Source: Saccharothrix ecbatanensis (lineage in GTDB: Bacteria > Actinomycetota > Actinomycetes > Mycobacteriales > Pseudonocardiaceae). From it: a stretch of 64,000 bases of DNA. The notes under the pieces were generated by a model, which ran no database searches, had not been told where the DNA came from, and was given only the letters and a program-made list of their open reading frames with translations. Shown piece by piece: positions 45,731 to 54,643 of this stretch; the first letter of the stretch is position 1, and the number at the start of each line of letters is the position of its first letter. Location: positions 2,232,001 through 2,296,000 of the forward strand of contig NZ_JACHMO010000001.1 of assembly GCF_014205015.1 (NCBI RefSeq). The letters are read 5' to 3'. Both the position numbers and the translations under genes were made by a program.

Positions 45731-47235
45731 CGGTGCGCTCGCACCGGGACGGGGAAGCTGCGCACGACGCTCTCCCTCAGACGGTGCGGCACGGTCGCGT
45801 CGATCGCCACCCGCCGCACGATCTCCCCTCCGGTGCCCTTGGCCGCCGCCCAGGCCAGCGACTGCGAGGGATCCATGGCCATGTGCGGGAACCCGGCGAA
45901 GGACAGGCAGTCGGTCGCCAGGTTCGCGCGCGTGGTCATCGCCCACAGCACGTCCTCCGCCGAGCTGATGTCGATGTCCTCGTCGGTGAAGACGATCAGC
46001 TTGACGAAGGGGTGGTCCGCGAAGACCTTCCTGGCCAGCGGGGCCAGGCGCTGGTCGGCCCGCGGCGACCCTTTGCGCACGGACATCGTGAGCAGCAGCA
46101 GACCGCCTCCCGCGGCGGAGAAGTGCGCGTCCCGAACGAGGTCGCGGTAGTCGTCGCCACCGGACAGCGCCAGCGACAGCGCGCCGGCGAGGCCGAGGAT
46201 GACCGACTGCTCCCGACCGGGACCGATGGTCGCCTGGTACACCGGGCGCCGGCGGGTGGTTATCGCGGTCACCGTGACCACGGGCAGGTCAGGTCGGGCG
46301 GACCCGTCGTAGCCGAGGAACTCCGGCAGCGAGGTGGTGGGCGGCCCGACCACGCTCTCGTCCGCGGTGGCGCCGTCCAGGTAGCCCTCCAGCACGATCT
46401 CGGACTCGGCCAGCACGGTGACCGGCTGGCTGACCGCGGTGGCGAGCGCGATCGGCGCGCCGGCCAGCGCGCCGGCCACGTCGAGCTTGTCCACCCCGGC
46501 CGGGAGGAATCGGCTGTTCAGCGCCGATGCGATCATCGCGGCCGGCGGGACACCGATGTTGATCGAGACGGGTAGTCGCTCGCCCCGGCCGGCCGCTGCC
46601 GCGCACAACTCGCGCAGCCGCCGGCTCGGCAACGTCCAGAGGGTGAGCCGGTTGTGGTCGAGCACCAGCATCCGGTGCACCGACACGGCGTACCCGTCGC
46701 GATCGGGGTCGTGCGCGCACACCATCCCCATGGTCAGGTACCGACCGGCGTCGCGCGGGGTCGTCCGCAGTACGGGCAACGCGGCCAGGTCGACGGCGTC
46801 GGCGCCGAGCCGGCCGGACCCGCGGCCGTTGACCGCTCCCCGGACCCGGCCGTCGGCGACGAGCACCTCGGCCTGGCAGGCCGGTTGGTCACGGACGAAC
46901 TCCGGTGCGCGCGCGGCAGCCACCAAGGCGTCCGCAGCCGCGCGGTCGGCGACGGTCGGCAGCCCGGGCAGCCACCCGCGCACCCGATCGGCGTCGCCGT
47001 ACAGACCGAGCACGACGGGCATCGTCCCGTCGTTGACATCGGTGTACAGCACAACATCCTCGGAGTGGGACCGCGATGTCGCGGGGATGCCCGCGAACTC
47101 GGCGGCGAAGTCCGCACCGACCTCCTCGTCGGTGAGCCTCCGAGTGGAGACGCGGAAGTGCCGCGGATCGTCCCGGCGTGCCGCTTGGAGCGCGGCTCGC
47201 AGGGACAGCGCCGGATCGTGGGGTTGTGCGGTCAC
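45727..47235 (-). CDS. ubiD: UbiD-family prenyl-FMN decarboxylase
   Basis: A 502-residue UbiD-family (de)carboxylase. The key acidic pair is in AESEIVLEGYLDG, and the metal/prFMN region includes INIGVPPAAMIASALNS. GTG start at 47233-47235 has GAGGAG upstream and overlaps the preceding stop (GTGA). Such enzymes decarboxylate aromatic, heteroaromatic or unsaturated acids; one characterised member, HudA, acts on pyrrole-2-carboxylate, which is notable beside the putative pyrrole genes. It could instead remove a carboxyl from the polyketide. The dedicated UbiX next to it supplies the cofactor. Confidence 0.9.
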   Translation of the reverse strand: MTAQPHDPALSLRAALQAARRDDPRHFRVSTRRLTDEEVGADFAAEFAGIPATSRSHSEDVVLYTDVNDGTMPVVLGLYGDADRVRGWLPGLPTVADRAAADALVAAARAPEFVRDQPACQAEVLVADGRVRGAVNGRGSGRLGADAVDLAALPVLRTTPRDAGRYLTMGMVCAHDPDRDGYAVSVHRMLVLDHNRLTLWTLPSRRLRELCAAAAGRGERLPVSINIGVPPAAMIASALNSRFLPAGVDKLDVAGALAGAPIALATAVSQPVTVLAESEIVLEGYLDGATADESVVGPPTTSLPEFLGYDGSARPDLPVVTVTAITTRRRPVYQATIGPGREQSVILGLAGALSLALSGGDDYRDLVRDAHFSAAGGGLLLLTMSVRKGSPRADQRLAPLARKVFADHPFVKLIVFTDEDIDISSAEDVLWAMTTRANLATDCLSFAGFPHMAMDPSQSLAWAAAKGTGGEIVRRVAIDATVPHRLRESVVRSFPVPVRAHR

Positions 47236-47948
47236 GGAACACTCCTCGTCCCCGGCGTGGAGGCGTCGGCGACCAAGGAGCCCGCGGTGAGCCGCCGACC
47301 GCCGCCGTCGGAGGCCGCGAACAGACCGGGGTGTGCCGCCCGCACGTCCTCGATCACCCGGTCGTAGGGCAAGTCGTCGAACACCCCGTGTTCGACGAGG
47401 AACTCCATGGACCGACGACCGTCCAGGTCGTACGGGTGGAAGACGGCGTCGGTCGTGCCGTCGAAGTCCAGTTCGGCGATGCGGTAGAGACGGCACAGCG
47501 CCCGGTTGAACACCGGGGTCGCGCGTACCCACTTGCCGTTCAGGCGCACCGATACAAGGCAGTGGTGGTGGACGACGTCGCCGCCGAACAGCGTGCGGAT
47601 GCGCTCGGAGGACAGGTGGTTGCGGACGTTGGCGAGCACCAGGCGGCAGGGGATGTCGAGCGACCGGACGGCCGCCGCGTAGAGCACGGACTTGTGCAGG
47701 CACAGCCCGCTGCCCGAGCGGACCGTGCTGCTGGCACGAAGGCCGGACCTGGACATGTCGGCGCCGTAGATCTCGTAGTGGATGCCGTCGCGCACGGCGT
47801 AGTACAAGGCGACGGCGCGGTCCACCGGATCAGAACCCACACCCGCGACCGCGGCTTCGGTGAAGTCGCGCACTTCCTCCGATCCGTAGTCGAGGAACTC
47901 GGTTGCTCGGCGGGCCTCGGCCGGCTCGGCCGTACCGGACACGGACAT
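47232..47948 (-). CDS. Transglutaminase-like (papain-fold) protein
   Basis: A 238-residue protein with the transglutaminase-like core: Cys in GSGLCLHKSVLYAAAVRSLDIPCRLV and His in VHHHCLVSVRLNGKWV. The third-residue position reads VRATPVFN, without the common Asp, so the triad may be altered. ATG 47948 has GGGGAGGA upstream. Members in antibiotic clusters can form amide bonds between carrier-bound acyl groups and amines. It sits between the acyl-CoA dehydrogenase and UbiD genes in one operon. A role as amide synthase or peptidase is speculative. Confidence 0.75.
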   Translation of the reverse strand: MSVSGTAEPAEARRATEFLDYGSEEVRDFTEAAVAGVGSDPVDRAVALYYAVRDGIHYEIYGADMSRSGLRASSTVRSGSGLCLHKSVLYAAAVRSLDIPCRLVLANVRNHLSSERIRTLFGGDVVHHHCLVSVRLNGKWVRATPVFNRALCRLYRIAELDFDGTTDAVFHPYDLDGRRSMEFLVEHGVFDDLPYDRVIEDVRAAHPGLFAASDGGGRRLTAGSLVADASTPGTRSVP

Positions 47949-47983
47949 CGTTCCTCCCCTTTCCCGGGGGCTCGGCACGCTTC

Positions 47984-49150
47984 TCACATGCCGAGCATCG
48001 AGGCGATTCGGTTGCGTTGGATTTCCGAAGTACCCGAGTAGACGGTGCCCGCCACGGCGTCGCGCAGTTCCTGTTCGAGCCCGTACTCGGCCAAGTAGCC
48101 GTAGCCGCCGAAGACCTGTATGGCAGCGAGGGCGGAGGCCGTGTTGTTCTCGCTTGTCACCAGCTTGGCGATCGCTATGTCCATTGTGGACTCGACGCCG
48201 GTCATGACCTTCTCCGCCGCCGCGTACAGCCACATCCGGGAGGTCTCGAGCCCGATCTTCATCTCCACGATCTTGTGGGCGACGGCCTGGTACGAGCCGA
48301 TGTTCTTGCCGAACTGACGACGTGTGTTGGCGTAGTCGACGCAGCGGTCGAGCCGGTGCCGCATCGCGCCGGCGCTGATCGCGAACGAGTAGAGGATCTC
48401 CCGCTTCATCACGTGGTGCAGCACGCGATAGCCCCAGCCGACCCGGCCGACGACGTTGTCGGCCGGTACCCGGCAACCATCGAAGTACAGGTCGCTCAAC
48501 GGCGAGCTGTGCAGGCCCATCTTGGCGACCGGATCACCGATGTCGAAGCCCGGCGTGCCCCGTTCGACGAGGAATGCGGTGATGCCGAGGGAACCACCGG
48601 CCGGATGGGTCCGCGCGTACACCACGAAGATGTCCGCGACCGGGCCGTTGCTGATGAACGTCTTGTTCCCGTTCAGGACGAAGTGGTCCTTGTCCCGCAC
48701 CGCGGTGGTGTGCATGTTCAGCGCGTCCGAGCCGCTGTCCGGTTCGGTGATCGCGTGCGCGCCTATCGCGTCCCCGGCGCAGATCTTGGGCAGGTACACC
48801 TCCTTCAGCCGGGTCGAGCCGAACCGCTGGAGGGGCACACCGGTGCTGGCGACGTGCGTCGCCACCGAGAAGCTCAGACCGCCATCGCGGCAGCCCTCAC
48901 CCAGTTTCTCCAGGACGTGCATGGTCGTCCGCAAGTCCGCGCCGAGTCCGCCCCACCGTGATTCGAAGGGCAGCCGCAGGAGGCCGCTGTCCTTGACGAG
49001 CTTCCACCTGTCCCAAGGGAAGGCGCTTGTCCCGTCGTGCCCGGTCGACGTGGTGTTGAGCGCGTCGAGCCAGCGCGCCAACCCGTCGCGCAGCGCGCTC
49101 GAGGTGTCCGTCCACTCCGTCACCGATGCGTCCTTTGTCCGCTGTGCCAC
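47984..49150 (-). CDS. Acyl-CoA/acyl-carrier dehydrogenase, possible prolyl-carrier oxidase
   Basis: A 388-residue flavoprotein of the acyl-CoA dehydrogenase family: AHAITEPDSGSDALNMHTTA, GNKTFISNGP, and QVFGGYGYLAEYGLEQELRDAVAGTVYSGTSEIQ near the C-terminus. Start is GTG 49150. With the AMP ligase and the discrete carrier protein two genes upstream it matches the CloN3/PltE/RedW set that oxidises prolyl-S-carrier to pyrrolyl-2-carbonyl-S-carrier. RDGGLSFSVATHVASTGVPLQRFG resembles that subfamily as I remember it. A general acyl dehydrogenase role is the alternative. Confidence 0.88.
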   Translation of the reverse strand: MAQRTKDASVTEWTDTSSALRDGLARWLDALNTTSTGHDGTSAFPWDRWKLVKDSGLLRLPFESRWGGLGADLRTTMHVLEKLGEGCRDGGLSFSVATHVASTGVPLQRFGSTRLKEVYLPKICAGDAIGAHAITEPDSGSDALNMHTTAVRDKDHFVLNGNKTFISNGPVADIFVVYARTHPAGGSLGITAFLVERGTPGFDIGDPVAKMGLHSSPLSDLYFDGCRVPADNVVGRVGWGYRVLHHVMKREILYSFAISAGAMRHRLDRCVDYANTRRQFGKNIGSYQAVAHKIVEMKIGLETSRMWLYAAAEKVMTGVESTMDIAIAKLVTSENNTASALAAIQVFGGYGYLAEYGLEQELRDAVAGTVYSGTSEIQRNRIASMLGM

Positions 49151-49160
49151 CCCGTTGTCA

Positions 49161-49538
49161 TCAGTACTGGGAGAACTCGTCGGCGGAATCGAAGCGGTGC
49201 TGCTCGTGCCCGGCGAGCGCGGGAGCGAACACGCACACCAACCGCAGGTCCTCGTCGGGGCCCGCGATCAGGAAGTGCGGGTCGTGCCGGTCCAGTGCGT
49301 ACAGGACGCCCGGCTCCAATGGATATGACCGGCCGTCGACGCTGACGACCTCACCCCGACCGGCGATGCAGTAGCAGGTTTCGAGGTGGCGCCGGTACTC
49401 GAGTCGAGACTTCGTACCGGCCCTCACCGTCGTGTCGGTGAGGGTGTACCCCATGCCATCCGACGCGAGGAGGAAGCGTCGACTGAGCCCGTTGCCCCAA
49501 TCGACGGTCGTCACCTCGCTCATCTCGCGGTAGATCAT
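49161..49538 (-). CDS. Ectoine synthase-like cupin
   Basis: A 125-residue cupin closely resembling EctC (about 130 residues): GLSRRFLLASDGMGYTLTDTTVRAGT, HLETCYCIAGRGEV and GVLYALDRHDPHFL, then LRLVCVFAPALAGHEQH. The Glu, Tyr and His that bind iron in EctC appear to be kept. EctC closes a ring by dehydration. There are no ectA, ectB or ectD genes here, and the gene lies between a carrier protein and an acyl dehydrogenase, so a ring-forming step in the pathway is more likely than ectoine synthesis. ATG 49538 has AGGGAG upstream. Confidence 0.82.
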   Translation of the reverse strand: MIYREMSEVTTVDWGNGLSRRFLLASDGMGYTLTDTTVRAGTKSRLEYRRHLETCYCIAGRGEVVSVDGRSYPLEPGVLYALDRHDPHFLIAGPDEDLRLVCVFAPALAGHEQHRFDSADEFSQY

Positions 49539-49543
49539 CGTCG

Positions 49544-49792
49544 CTATCTCCCTGTCGTCGCTCGTTCTACGAACGAGGCCATGGCCGTGATCGACTGGAA
49601 GTCCGTCGGACTGATGTCGATGTCGTCCATGGAGATCTCGAACTGCCGCTCGAGCCACGTCAGCACCTTGAGCACCGCGAGGCTGTCGATCACGCCGCCC
49701 TCCAGCAGGTTGTAGTCGTTGTCGAGCTCGCCCGCGTCGACGTCGGGCAGGAATTCGTGTATGACGTACTGCTTGATGATCTGGGTGTTCAT
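49544..49792 (-). CDS. Discrete carrier protein (PCP/ACP)
   Basis: An 82-residue carrier protein with phosphopantetheine Ser in LEGGVIDSLAVLKVLTWLERQFEI. The GGVIDSL form is typical of stand-alone peptidyl carriers such as CloN5, PltL and RedO, not of aromatic PKS ACPs. Its start overlaps the stop of the AMP ligase gene (ATGA), so they are partners. It should carry the amino acid activated by that ligase while the acyl dehydrogenase oxidises it. Confidence 0.9.
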   Translation of the reverse strand: MNTQIIKQYVIHEFLPDVDAGELDNDYNLLEGGVIDSLAVLKVLTWLERQFEISMDDIDISPTDFQSITAMASFVERATTGR

Positions 49793-51336
49793 ACGAACTC
49801 CGATTCGTGCTCCGCGGCACCCTCTGGGAACCGCGCCGCGGGTCCGATCCGCTTCCGGTCGACCTTTCCGGTCGAGGTCCTCGGCAACGGGTCGTCAACG
49901 ATGTGGATCACCGCCGGCACGGCGTCCCGGGACAGGCGCTGGGCGCAGTGCCGGCGCAGGACGAGCGTGTTCAGCCGCGTGCCGGCGCGCCTGCGCACCA
50001 CCGCGTGCAACCGGTGCCCGGCGAGGGCGTCCGGCACCGCGACGACCCCCACCTCGACCACGTCCTCGTGATCGCCGATCGCACGCTCCACCACCTCGGT
50101 GTTCACGCGCACGCCGGCGACCTTGACGTGGAAGTCCGTGCGCCCTTCGAGGGTGACGCTGCCATCGGCGTGCCGGCGGACCACGTCGCCGCTCCGGAAG
50201 TAGCGCGAACCGCTCGAGCCGCCCTTCGGGTCGGGTACGAAGTCCGCCTGCGACTCGCCGCGCCGGCTGCCCAGGTATCCCTCGGTCTGGAACGGCGTCG
50301 AGACGTACAGCTCGCCGACTCCGGCCCCCTCGACGACCATGCCGTCAGAGCCGACGACCACCGCGTCCACGCCGGGCAACGGCGTGCCGAGCGGCATCGG
50401 CGAGCGGGGCGGCGCGGTGGTGTCGACCTCGTGGATGAAGCTGTCGTTGGTCTCGGTGCAGCCGTAAAGGTTGTACAGCCGCGCGGCGCCGAACAGGCCG
50501 CCCAGCGCCACGAAATCCCGCCACGGCATGCTGTCCCCGGTCACGATGACGTGATGCGGTCGGTCGAGCCCGGCCGACGCGCCGCCGGATCGACCGCCCC
50601 CGGCCGCGGCGTCGAGCAGCAGCCGGTAGGCCAGCGGCACCGCTTGGACGACGTGCACGTCGTTGTCCGCGAACAGGTTGAGCAGGTAGCCGGCGTCGGT
50701 CGCGCGGTCCGGGTCGACCAGCACCACTTGGCCGCCGTGCTTGAGGGTGGTCCAGATGTCGAGCAGGCAGAGGTCGAAGTTCAGCGGAGCGTAGTTGAGC
50801 ACCGCTGTGCCCGGTCGGATGCCGAAACGCTCGGCCGCCCACTCGGTGAACCGGTCGACGGCGCCCGCGGTGAGCGGGACGAGCTTCGGCACGCCCGTGG
50901 ATCCGGAGGTGGTCAGGATGAAAGTCAGGTCCTCCTCGCCGACCACGTGCGGCGACGCGATGACGCGGACGTCGTCCGGCCGGTCGGCGACGGCCGCGGC
51001 GATCCGCTCGGGCGTCAGCACGGTCCGGCAGCCGGCGCGGTCGCTCAACAGCTCCAACGTGGACCGCGGGAGCGCCGGCGACACGGCCAGCACGCTCTGG
51101 CCGGTAGCCAGGCACGCCAGCACGACGGCGATCGCGGCCGGGGATTTCTCCGCCACGACGCACACCGGACGGGTGTCCGTCCGCGCGGGGCCGGTGTCCA
51201 CGACAGCGCGGGCGCGGTCGACCCAGTGCGCGAGTCGGCCGTAGCTGACGCGTTTCCCCCGCCAGACCAACGCCGTCGCATCCGGACGTCGCCGGGCGTG
51301 TGCGCGAAACGAGTCGAAAAGCGATTCTGTGCGCAT
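49789..51336 (-). CDS. Stand-alone adenylation enzyme, likely amino-acid (proline) activating
   Basis: A 515-residue ANL-family enzyme. AMP-binding core TSGSTGVPK, A4-type NFDLCLLDIWTTLKHGG, A5 YNLYGCTETNDS, A7/A8 FRSGDVV...GRTDFHVKVAGVRV and A10 PRTSTGKVDRK are all present. The NFDLxLLDIWTTL stretch is, from memory, shared with the free-standing proline adenylation enzymes PltF, RedM and CloN4. It overlaps the carrier gene by four bases. Proline is thus the best guess; no specificity code was computed. The upstream cyclase gene ends 9 bases before its start. Confidence 0.88.
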   Translation of the reverse strand: MRTESLFDSFRAHARRRPDATALVWRGKRVSYGRLAHWVDRARAVVDTGPARTDTRPVCVVAEKSPAAIAVVLACLATGQSVLAVSPALPRSTLELLSDRAGCRTVLTPERIAAAVADRPDDVRVIASPHVVGEEDLTFILTTSGSTGVPKLVPLTAGAVDRFTEWAAERFGIRPGTAVLNYAPLNFDLCLLDIWTTLKHGGQVVLVDPDRATDAGYLLNLFADNDVHVVQAVPLAYRLLLDAAAGGGRSGGASAGLDRPHHVIVTGDSMPWRDFVALGGLFGAARLYNLYGCTETNDSFIHEVDTTAPPRSPMPLGTPLPGVDAVVVGSDGMVVEGAGVGELYVSTPFQTEGYLGSRRGESQADFVPDPKGGSSGSRYFRSGDVVRRHADGSVTLEGRTDFHVKVAGVRVNTEVVERAIGDHEDVVEVGVVAVPDALAGHRLHAVVRRRAGTRLNTLVLRRHCAQRLSRDAVPAVIHIVDDPLPRTSTGKVDRKRIGPAARFPEGAAEHESEFV

Positions 51337-51345
51337 TTCGGCCCT

Positions 51346-52125
51346 TCACTCGGAGACGATGGCGACCGCGCGCGTCCATCCCGCACCGGCGCCGGTGATC
51401 TTCACCGGGAAGCACGAGACCTGAAATCCGAACGGCGCCGGCAGCGCGTCGAGGTTGTTCAGCCGTTCGATCTGGCAGTACTCGCGCTCTCGGCCGGCGA
51501 AATGCGCGGGCCACAACACGGAGCGGTCACCGGTCCGGTTGTACTCCTCGATGATCGTGCCGAAAGGCGCGTCCAGGCTGAACGCGTCCGTGCCGATCAC
51601 CCGCACACCGAGGTCCAGCAGCAGGTGCACCGCGGAGCCGTCGAGCCCGATGAAGTCCGTGAAGTAGAGCTGGGTGCCGGCGTGGCGCGTGGCGCCGGTG
51701 CGCAGTAGCACGATGTCCATCGGCTCCGGGGTGTGCCCGATGCGGGTGAACTGCTCCTTCAGGTCCTGTGCGTCCACGGTCGGCCCTGGCCGGTCGCTGA
51801 CGTCGAGCAGGACTCCCGGGTTGAGGAACCAGTCCAGCGGCATCTGGTCGATGTTCCGGGGCGGGCCGTCGCGGTACGCCGCGCGGGAACCGTAGTGCGA
51901 CGGCGCGTCGATGTGCGTTCCCGTGTGCGTGGTGAGCGACATGCGGTCGAGTGAGAGGAATTCGGACTCGGGCAGTACGTCCGGATCGAACAGGACGCCG
52001 AAGCGCTCACGCATGCCGTCGCTCATGTGTCGAGCTCCTTGCTTCGGCGTCAGCACCTCGTGCCGCACCGGATCGGGCTCGGGCGCGGAGGCGTCAATGG
52101 GCGAAGAAAGATCGATGATCCGCAT
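51346..52125 (-). CDS. DpsY/kynurenine-formamidase-family polyketide cyclase
   Basis: A 259-residue protein of the 'putative cyclase' family with the metal motif HTGTHIDAPSHYG near residue 80 and a later GTDAFSLDAPFG. The same family includes the later-ring cyclases DpsY, MtmY and OxyN of type II PKS pathways, as well as kynurenine formamidase. Given the context a second- or third-ring cyclase is most likely. ATG 52125 has GGAG upstream. It is the first gene of the minus-strand operon and diverges from the carboxylase genes. Confidence 0.85.
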   Translation of the reverse strand: MRIIDLSSPIDASAPEPDPVRHEVLTPKQGARHMSDGMRERFGVLFDPDVLPESEFLSLDRMSLTTHTGTHIDAPSHYGSRAAYRDGPPRNIDQMPLDWFLNPGVLLDVSDRPGPTVDAQDLKEQFTRIGHTPEPMDIVLLRTGATRHAGTQLYFTDFIGLDGSAVHLLLDLGVRVIGTDAFSLDAPFGTIIEEYNRTGDRSVLWPAHFAGREREYCQIERLNNLDALPAPFGFQVSCFPVKITGAGAGWTRAVAIVSE

Positions 52126-52297
52126 GTCTGTCTCCGGTTCGGGTCCGCATCCGGCCACTGCGCTCACGGGGGTGGCGCAGCTGAACTCATGCTGGTTCCG
52201 GCCGCTCAAGGAGCGTTGGAGATCCGGTAGTGGACCGCGGAGAGGTCGTGTATCGATCTTTTAGCGACGATAGAGGAGGAGTTGCGAATATCGGCCG

Positions 52298-54052
52298 GTG
52301 GCCCTCCGCAGGCAATCGGCACCTATCGCTTCCCCGTCCGGGACCGGACCGGACGCGCAGCCCTCCGCGTGGGAGTTGTGCGCCGGATGCGGCGCGGTGG
52401 TGTACGCACCACGCTGGGAACGCGGCCACCGGGTGTGCCCGGAGTGCGCCCGGCACCACCAACTCACCGCTCAGGACCGCATCGCCCAGGTGCTCGACCC
52501 GGGATCGGTCACGTGGCTCGACTGCGACGTGGTCACCGCAGACGTGTTGGGGTTCGTGGACACCAAGCCCTACCCGCAGCGGCTGGCCGCGGCCCGCACG
52601 GCCACGGGCATGGCGGACGCCGCACTCGCGGCCCGGGGCGCCGTGTGCGGTCACCCGCTCATCATGGTGGCAATGGACTTCCGCTTCCTGGGCGGCAGCC
52701 TCGGCGCGGCCGTGGGCGGGCTCGTCACGCTGGTGGCGGAGACCGCGCTGGTAGAGCGAGTTCCGTTGCTCATCGTGTCCGCCTCCGGCGGGGCGCGGAT
52801 GCAGGAGGGCGCGGTGTCGCTGATGCAGATGGCCAAGACGGCCGCGGCGCTGGGCCGCCTGGACGACGCGGGCGTGCTCACGATCTCTTTGCTGACCGAC
52901 CCGACCTTCGGAGGGGTGGCGGCTTCGTACGCCACGCTCTGCGACGTGATCCTCGCCGAACCGGGTTCGCGGTTCGGGTTCGCCGGGCGGCGGGTGATCG
53001 CCCAGACCGTGCGACAGGAGCTGCCCGCGGACTTCCAGACCGCGGAATTCCTGCTCGGCCACGGCCTCGTCGACCGCATCGTGCCGCGGGAACGGCTACG
53101 GGCCGGGTTGGCCGCCCTGCTCGGCATCGCCGCCAACCCGGGAGACCGCTCGGGCGACGCGCCACCGCCGGTCGACGGAGCCGAGTCGATCGTCCGCGAT
53201 CCCGGCACGCTCCCCGAAACGGTTGCCTGGGAGAACGTGCGCCGCGCGCGGGACCTGACCAGGCCGACCACGCGGGACTACCTCGCCACAGCGTTCGACG
53301 AGTTCTTCGAGTTGCGCGGCGACCGCGCCGGGGACGACTGCTCCGCGGTCGTAGCCGGGCTGGCCCGGCTCGGCTCACGCGGCGTGGTGGTCGTCGGCAC
53401 CCAGAAGGGCCACACGCCCGCGGAGCTGGCCGAGCACAACTTCGGCATGCCGACACCGGCGGGCTACCGGAAGGCCGCGCGGGCGCTGCGACTGGCGGCG
53501 AAGCTGGGGCTCGCGGTGGTGACGCTCGTCGACACGCCGGGCGCGTACCCCGGCATCGAGGCGGAGGAACAGGGCCAGGCGTTCGCGATCGCGGACAACC
53601 TGAGGTTGATGGCGTCCCTCCCGGTGCCGGTGGTCAGCGTGATCACCGGGGAGGGTGGCAGCGGCGGTGCGCTGGCGCTCGCCGTCGCCAACCGGGTGCT
53701 GGTGTTCGCCGACGGCATCTACTCCGTGATCAGTCCGGAGGGCTGCGCGGCGATCCTGTGGCACGACGCCACCGCGGCCAGGCAGGCGGCGACCGCGCTC
53801 CGGTTGACGCCCCGGGACCTGTGGCGGCTGCGCGTCGTGGATGGCGTCCTGGCCGAACCGGAGGGCGGTGCCGGCGCGGACCCACTCGTCGCGGCCGCAC
53901 GGCTGCGCGCCGCGCTGCTCGACACCCTGTCCGAACTGTCCGCGATGGACTCGACAGAGCTGAGGAACGACCGGTGGGCGAGGTTCCACAAGTTCGGTGC
54001 GCCGGACTCGGTGGACATGCGAATCCCGACGCCGAGTGAGGAGCCGACATGA
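52298..54052 (+). CDS. accDA: Acetyl-CoA carboxylase carboxyltransferase, fused beta-alpha (AccD-AccA)
   Basis: A 584-residue fusion. Residues 1-290 are AccD-like, with the zinc ribbon CAGC...CPEC and [13 protein letters not shown]..., [11 protein letters not shown]. Residues about 310-570 are AccA-like, with [24 protein letters not shown] and [13 protein letters not shown]. Together they transfer CO2 from biotin to acetyl-CoA. GTG 52298 is the start, without a clear ribosome site. The gene leads an operon with BCCP and biotin carboxylase; similar pathway-dedicated sets supply malonyl-CoA in jadomycin-type clusters. Use of propionyl-CoA cannot be excluded. Confidence 0.92.
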   Translation: MALRRQSAPIASPSGTGPDAQPSAWELCAGCGAVVYAPRWERGHRVCPECARHHQLTAQDRIAQVLDPGSVTWLDCDVVTADVLGFVDTKPYPQRLAAARTATGMADAALAARGAVCGHPLIMVAMDFRFLGGSLGAAVGGLVTLVAETALVERVPLLIVSASGGARMQEGAVSLMQMAKTAAALGRLDDAGVLTISLLTDPTFGGVAASYATLCDVILAEPGSRFGFAGRRVIAQTVRQELPADFQTAEFLLGHGLVDRIVPRERLRAGLAALLGIAANPGDRSGDAPPPVDGAESIVRDPGTLPETVAWENVRRARDLTRPTTRDYLATAFDEFFELRGDRAGDDCSAVVAGLARLGSRGVVVVGTQKGHTPAELAEHNFGMPTPAGYRKAARALRLAAKLGLAVVTLVDTPGAYPGIEAEEQGQAFAIADNLRLMASLPVPVVSVITGEGGSGGALALAVANRVLVFADGIYSVISPEGCAAILWHDATAARQAATALRLTPRDLWRLRVVDGVLAEPEGGAGADPLVAAARLRAALLDTLSELSAMDSTELRNDRWARFHKFGAPDSVDMRIPTPSEEPT

Positions 54053-54630
54053 CCTGGCCGGCCGACGACGAGACCGATCGGCGTGCTGACCAGCCCAAGG
54101 CGGTGCTGCTCGCCGTCGAGCAGCTCCTTTGGGCATTACCGGACCAGCCGCGTCGCATGCGGGTGCGCACGGCGGATTTCGTCATCGACCTGGACTGGTC
54201 GGGACCGGCAGAGGCGCCGACGCCGCGTGCCACGGTCGAACCGGTCGACCACGAAGAGCGGATCGGCCAGGGGGAGGGGACCGGCCTGGGGGAGCGGATC
54301 GGCCCGGCGGAGCCGACCGTTCCGGGGGAGCGGACCGGTCCGGCGGACACGACAACGTCGGTGGAGCCGAGTTCGCCGACGCGCCACCACGTGCTCGCCC
54401 CGAGCATCGGCACCTTCTACCGCGCGCCCGAACCCGGTTCGACGCCGTTCGTCGTCGAGGGGCAGCGGGTGGAAGCCGGCCGGCAGGTCGCGATCGTGGA
54501 GATCATGAAGCTCCTGTTGCCGGTGGAGTCCGACGTGGCCGGAACGGTCGTCCAACTGCTCAAGGCGGACGGTGAACCCGTCGAGCACGGGGAACCGGTC
54601 CTGGTGATCGCACCGGACGAAACGGCGTAG
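54049..54630 (+). CDS. accB: Biotin carboxyl carrier protein
   Basis: A 193-residue BCCP. The biotin-accepting Lys is in [18 protein letters not shown], slightly different from the usual EAMKMMN. The carrier domain begins [20 protein letters not shown] near residue 115. Before it lies a flexible linker (about 62-110) of imperfect repeats rich in Gly, Glu, Pro and Thr ([18 protein letters not shown]). ATG overlaps the stop of the fused carboxyltransferase gene, and biotin carboxylase follows 14 bases later. Confidence 0.92.
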   Translation: MTWPADDETDRRADQPKAVLLAVEQLLWALPDQPRRMRVRTADFVIDLDWSGPAEAPTPRATVEPVDHEERIGQGEGTGLGERIGPAEPTVPGERTGPADTTTSVEPSSPTRHHVLAPSIGTFYRAPEPGSTPFVVEGQRVEAGRQVAIVEIMKLLLPVESDVAGTVVQLLKADGEPVEHGEPVLVIAPDETA

Positions 54631-54643
54631 GCGGGAGCGGCGG

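Noticed and set aside
49161..49538. True ectoine biosynthesis locus
   Set aside because: No diaminobutyrate aminotransferase or acetyltransferase gene is nearby, and the cupin gene is embedded in the biosynthetic operon.
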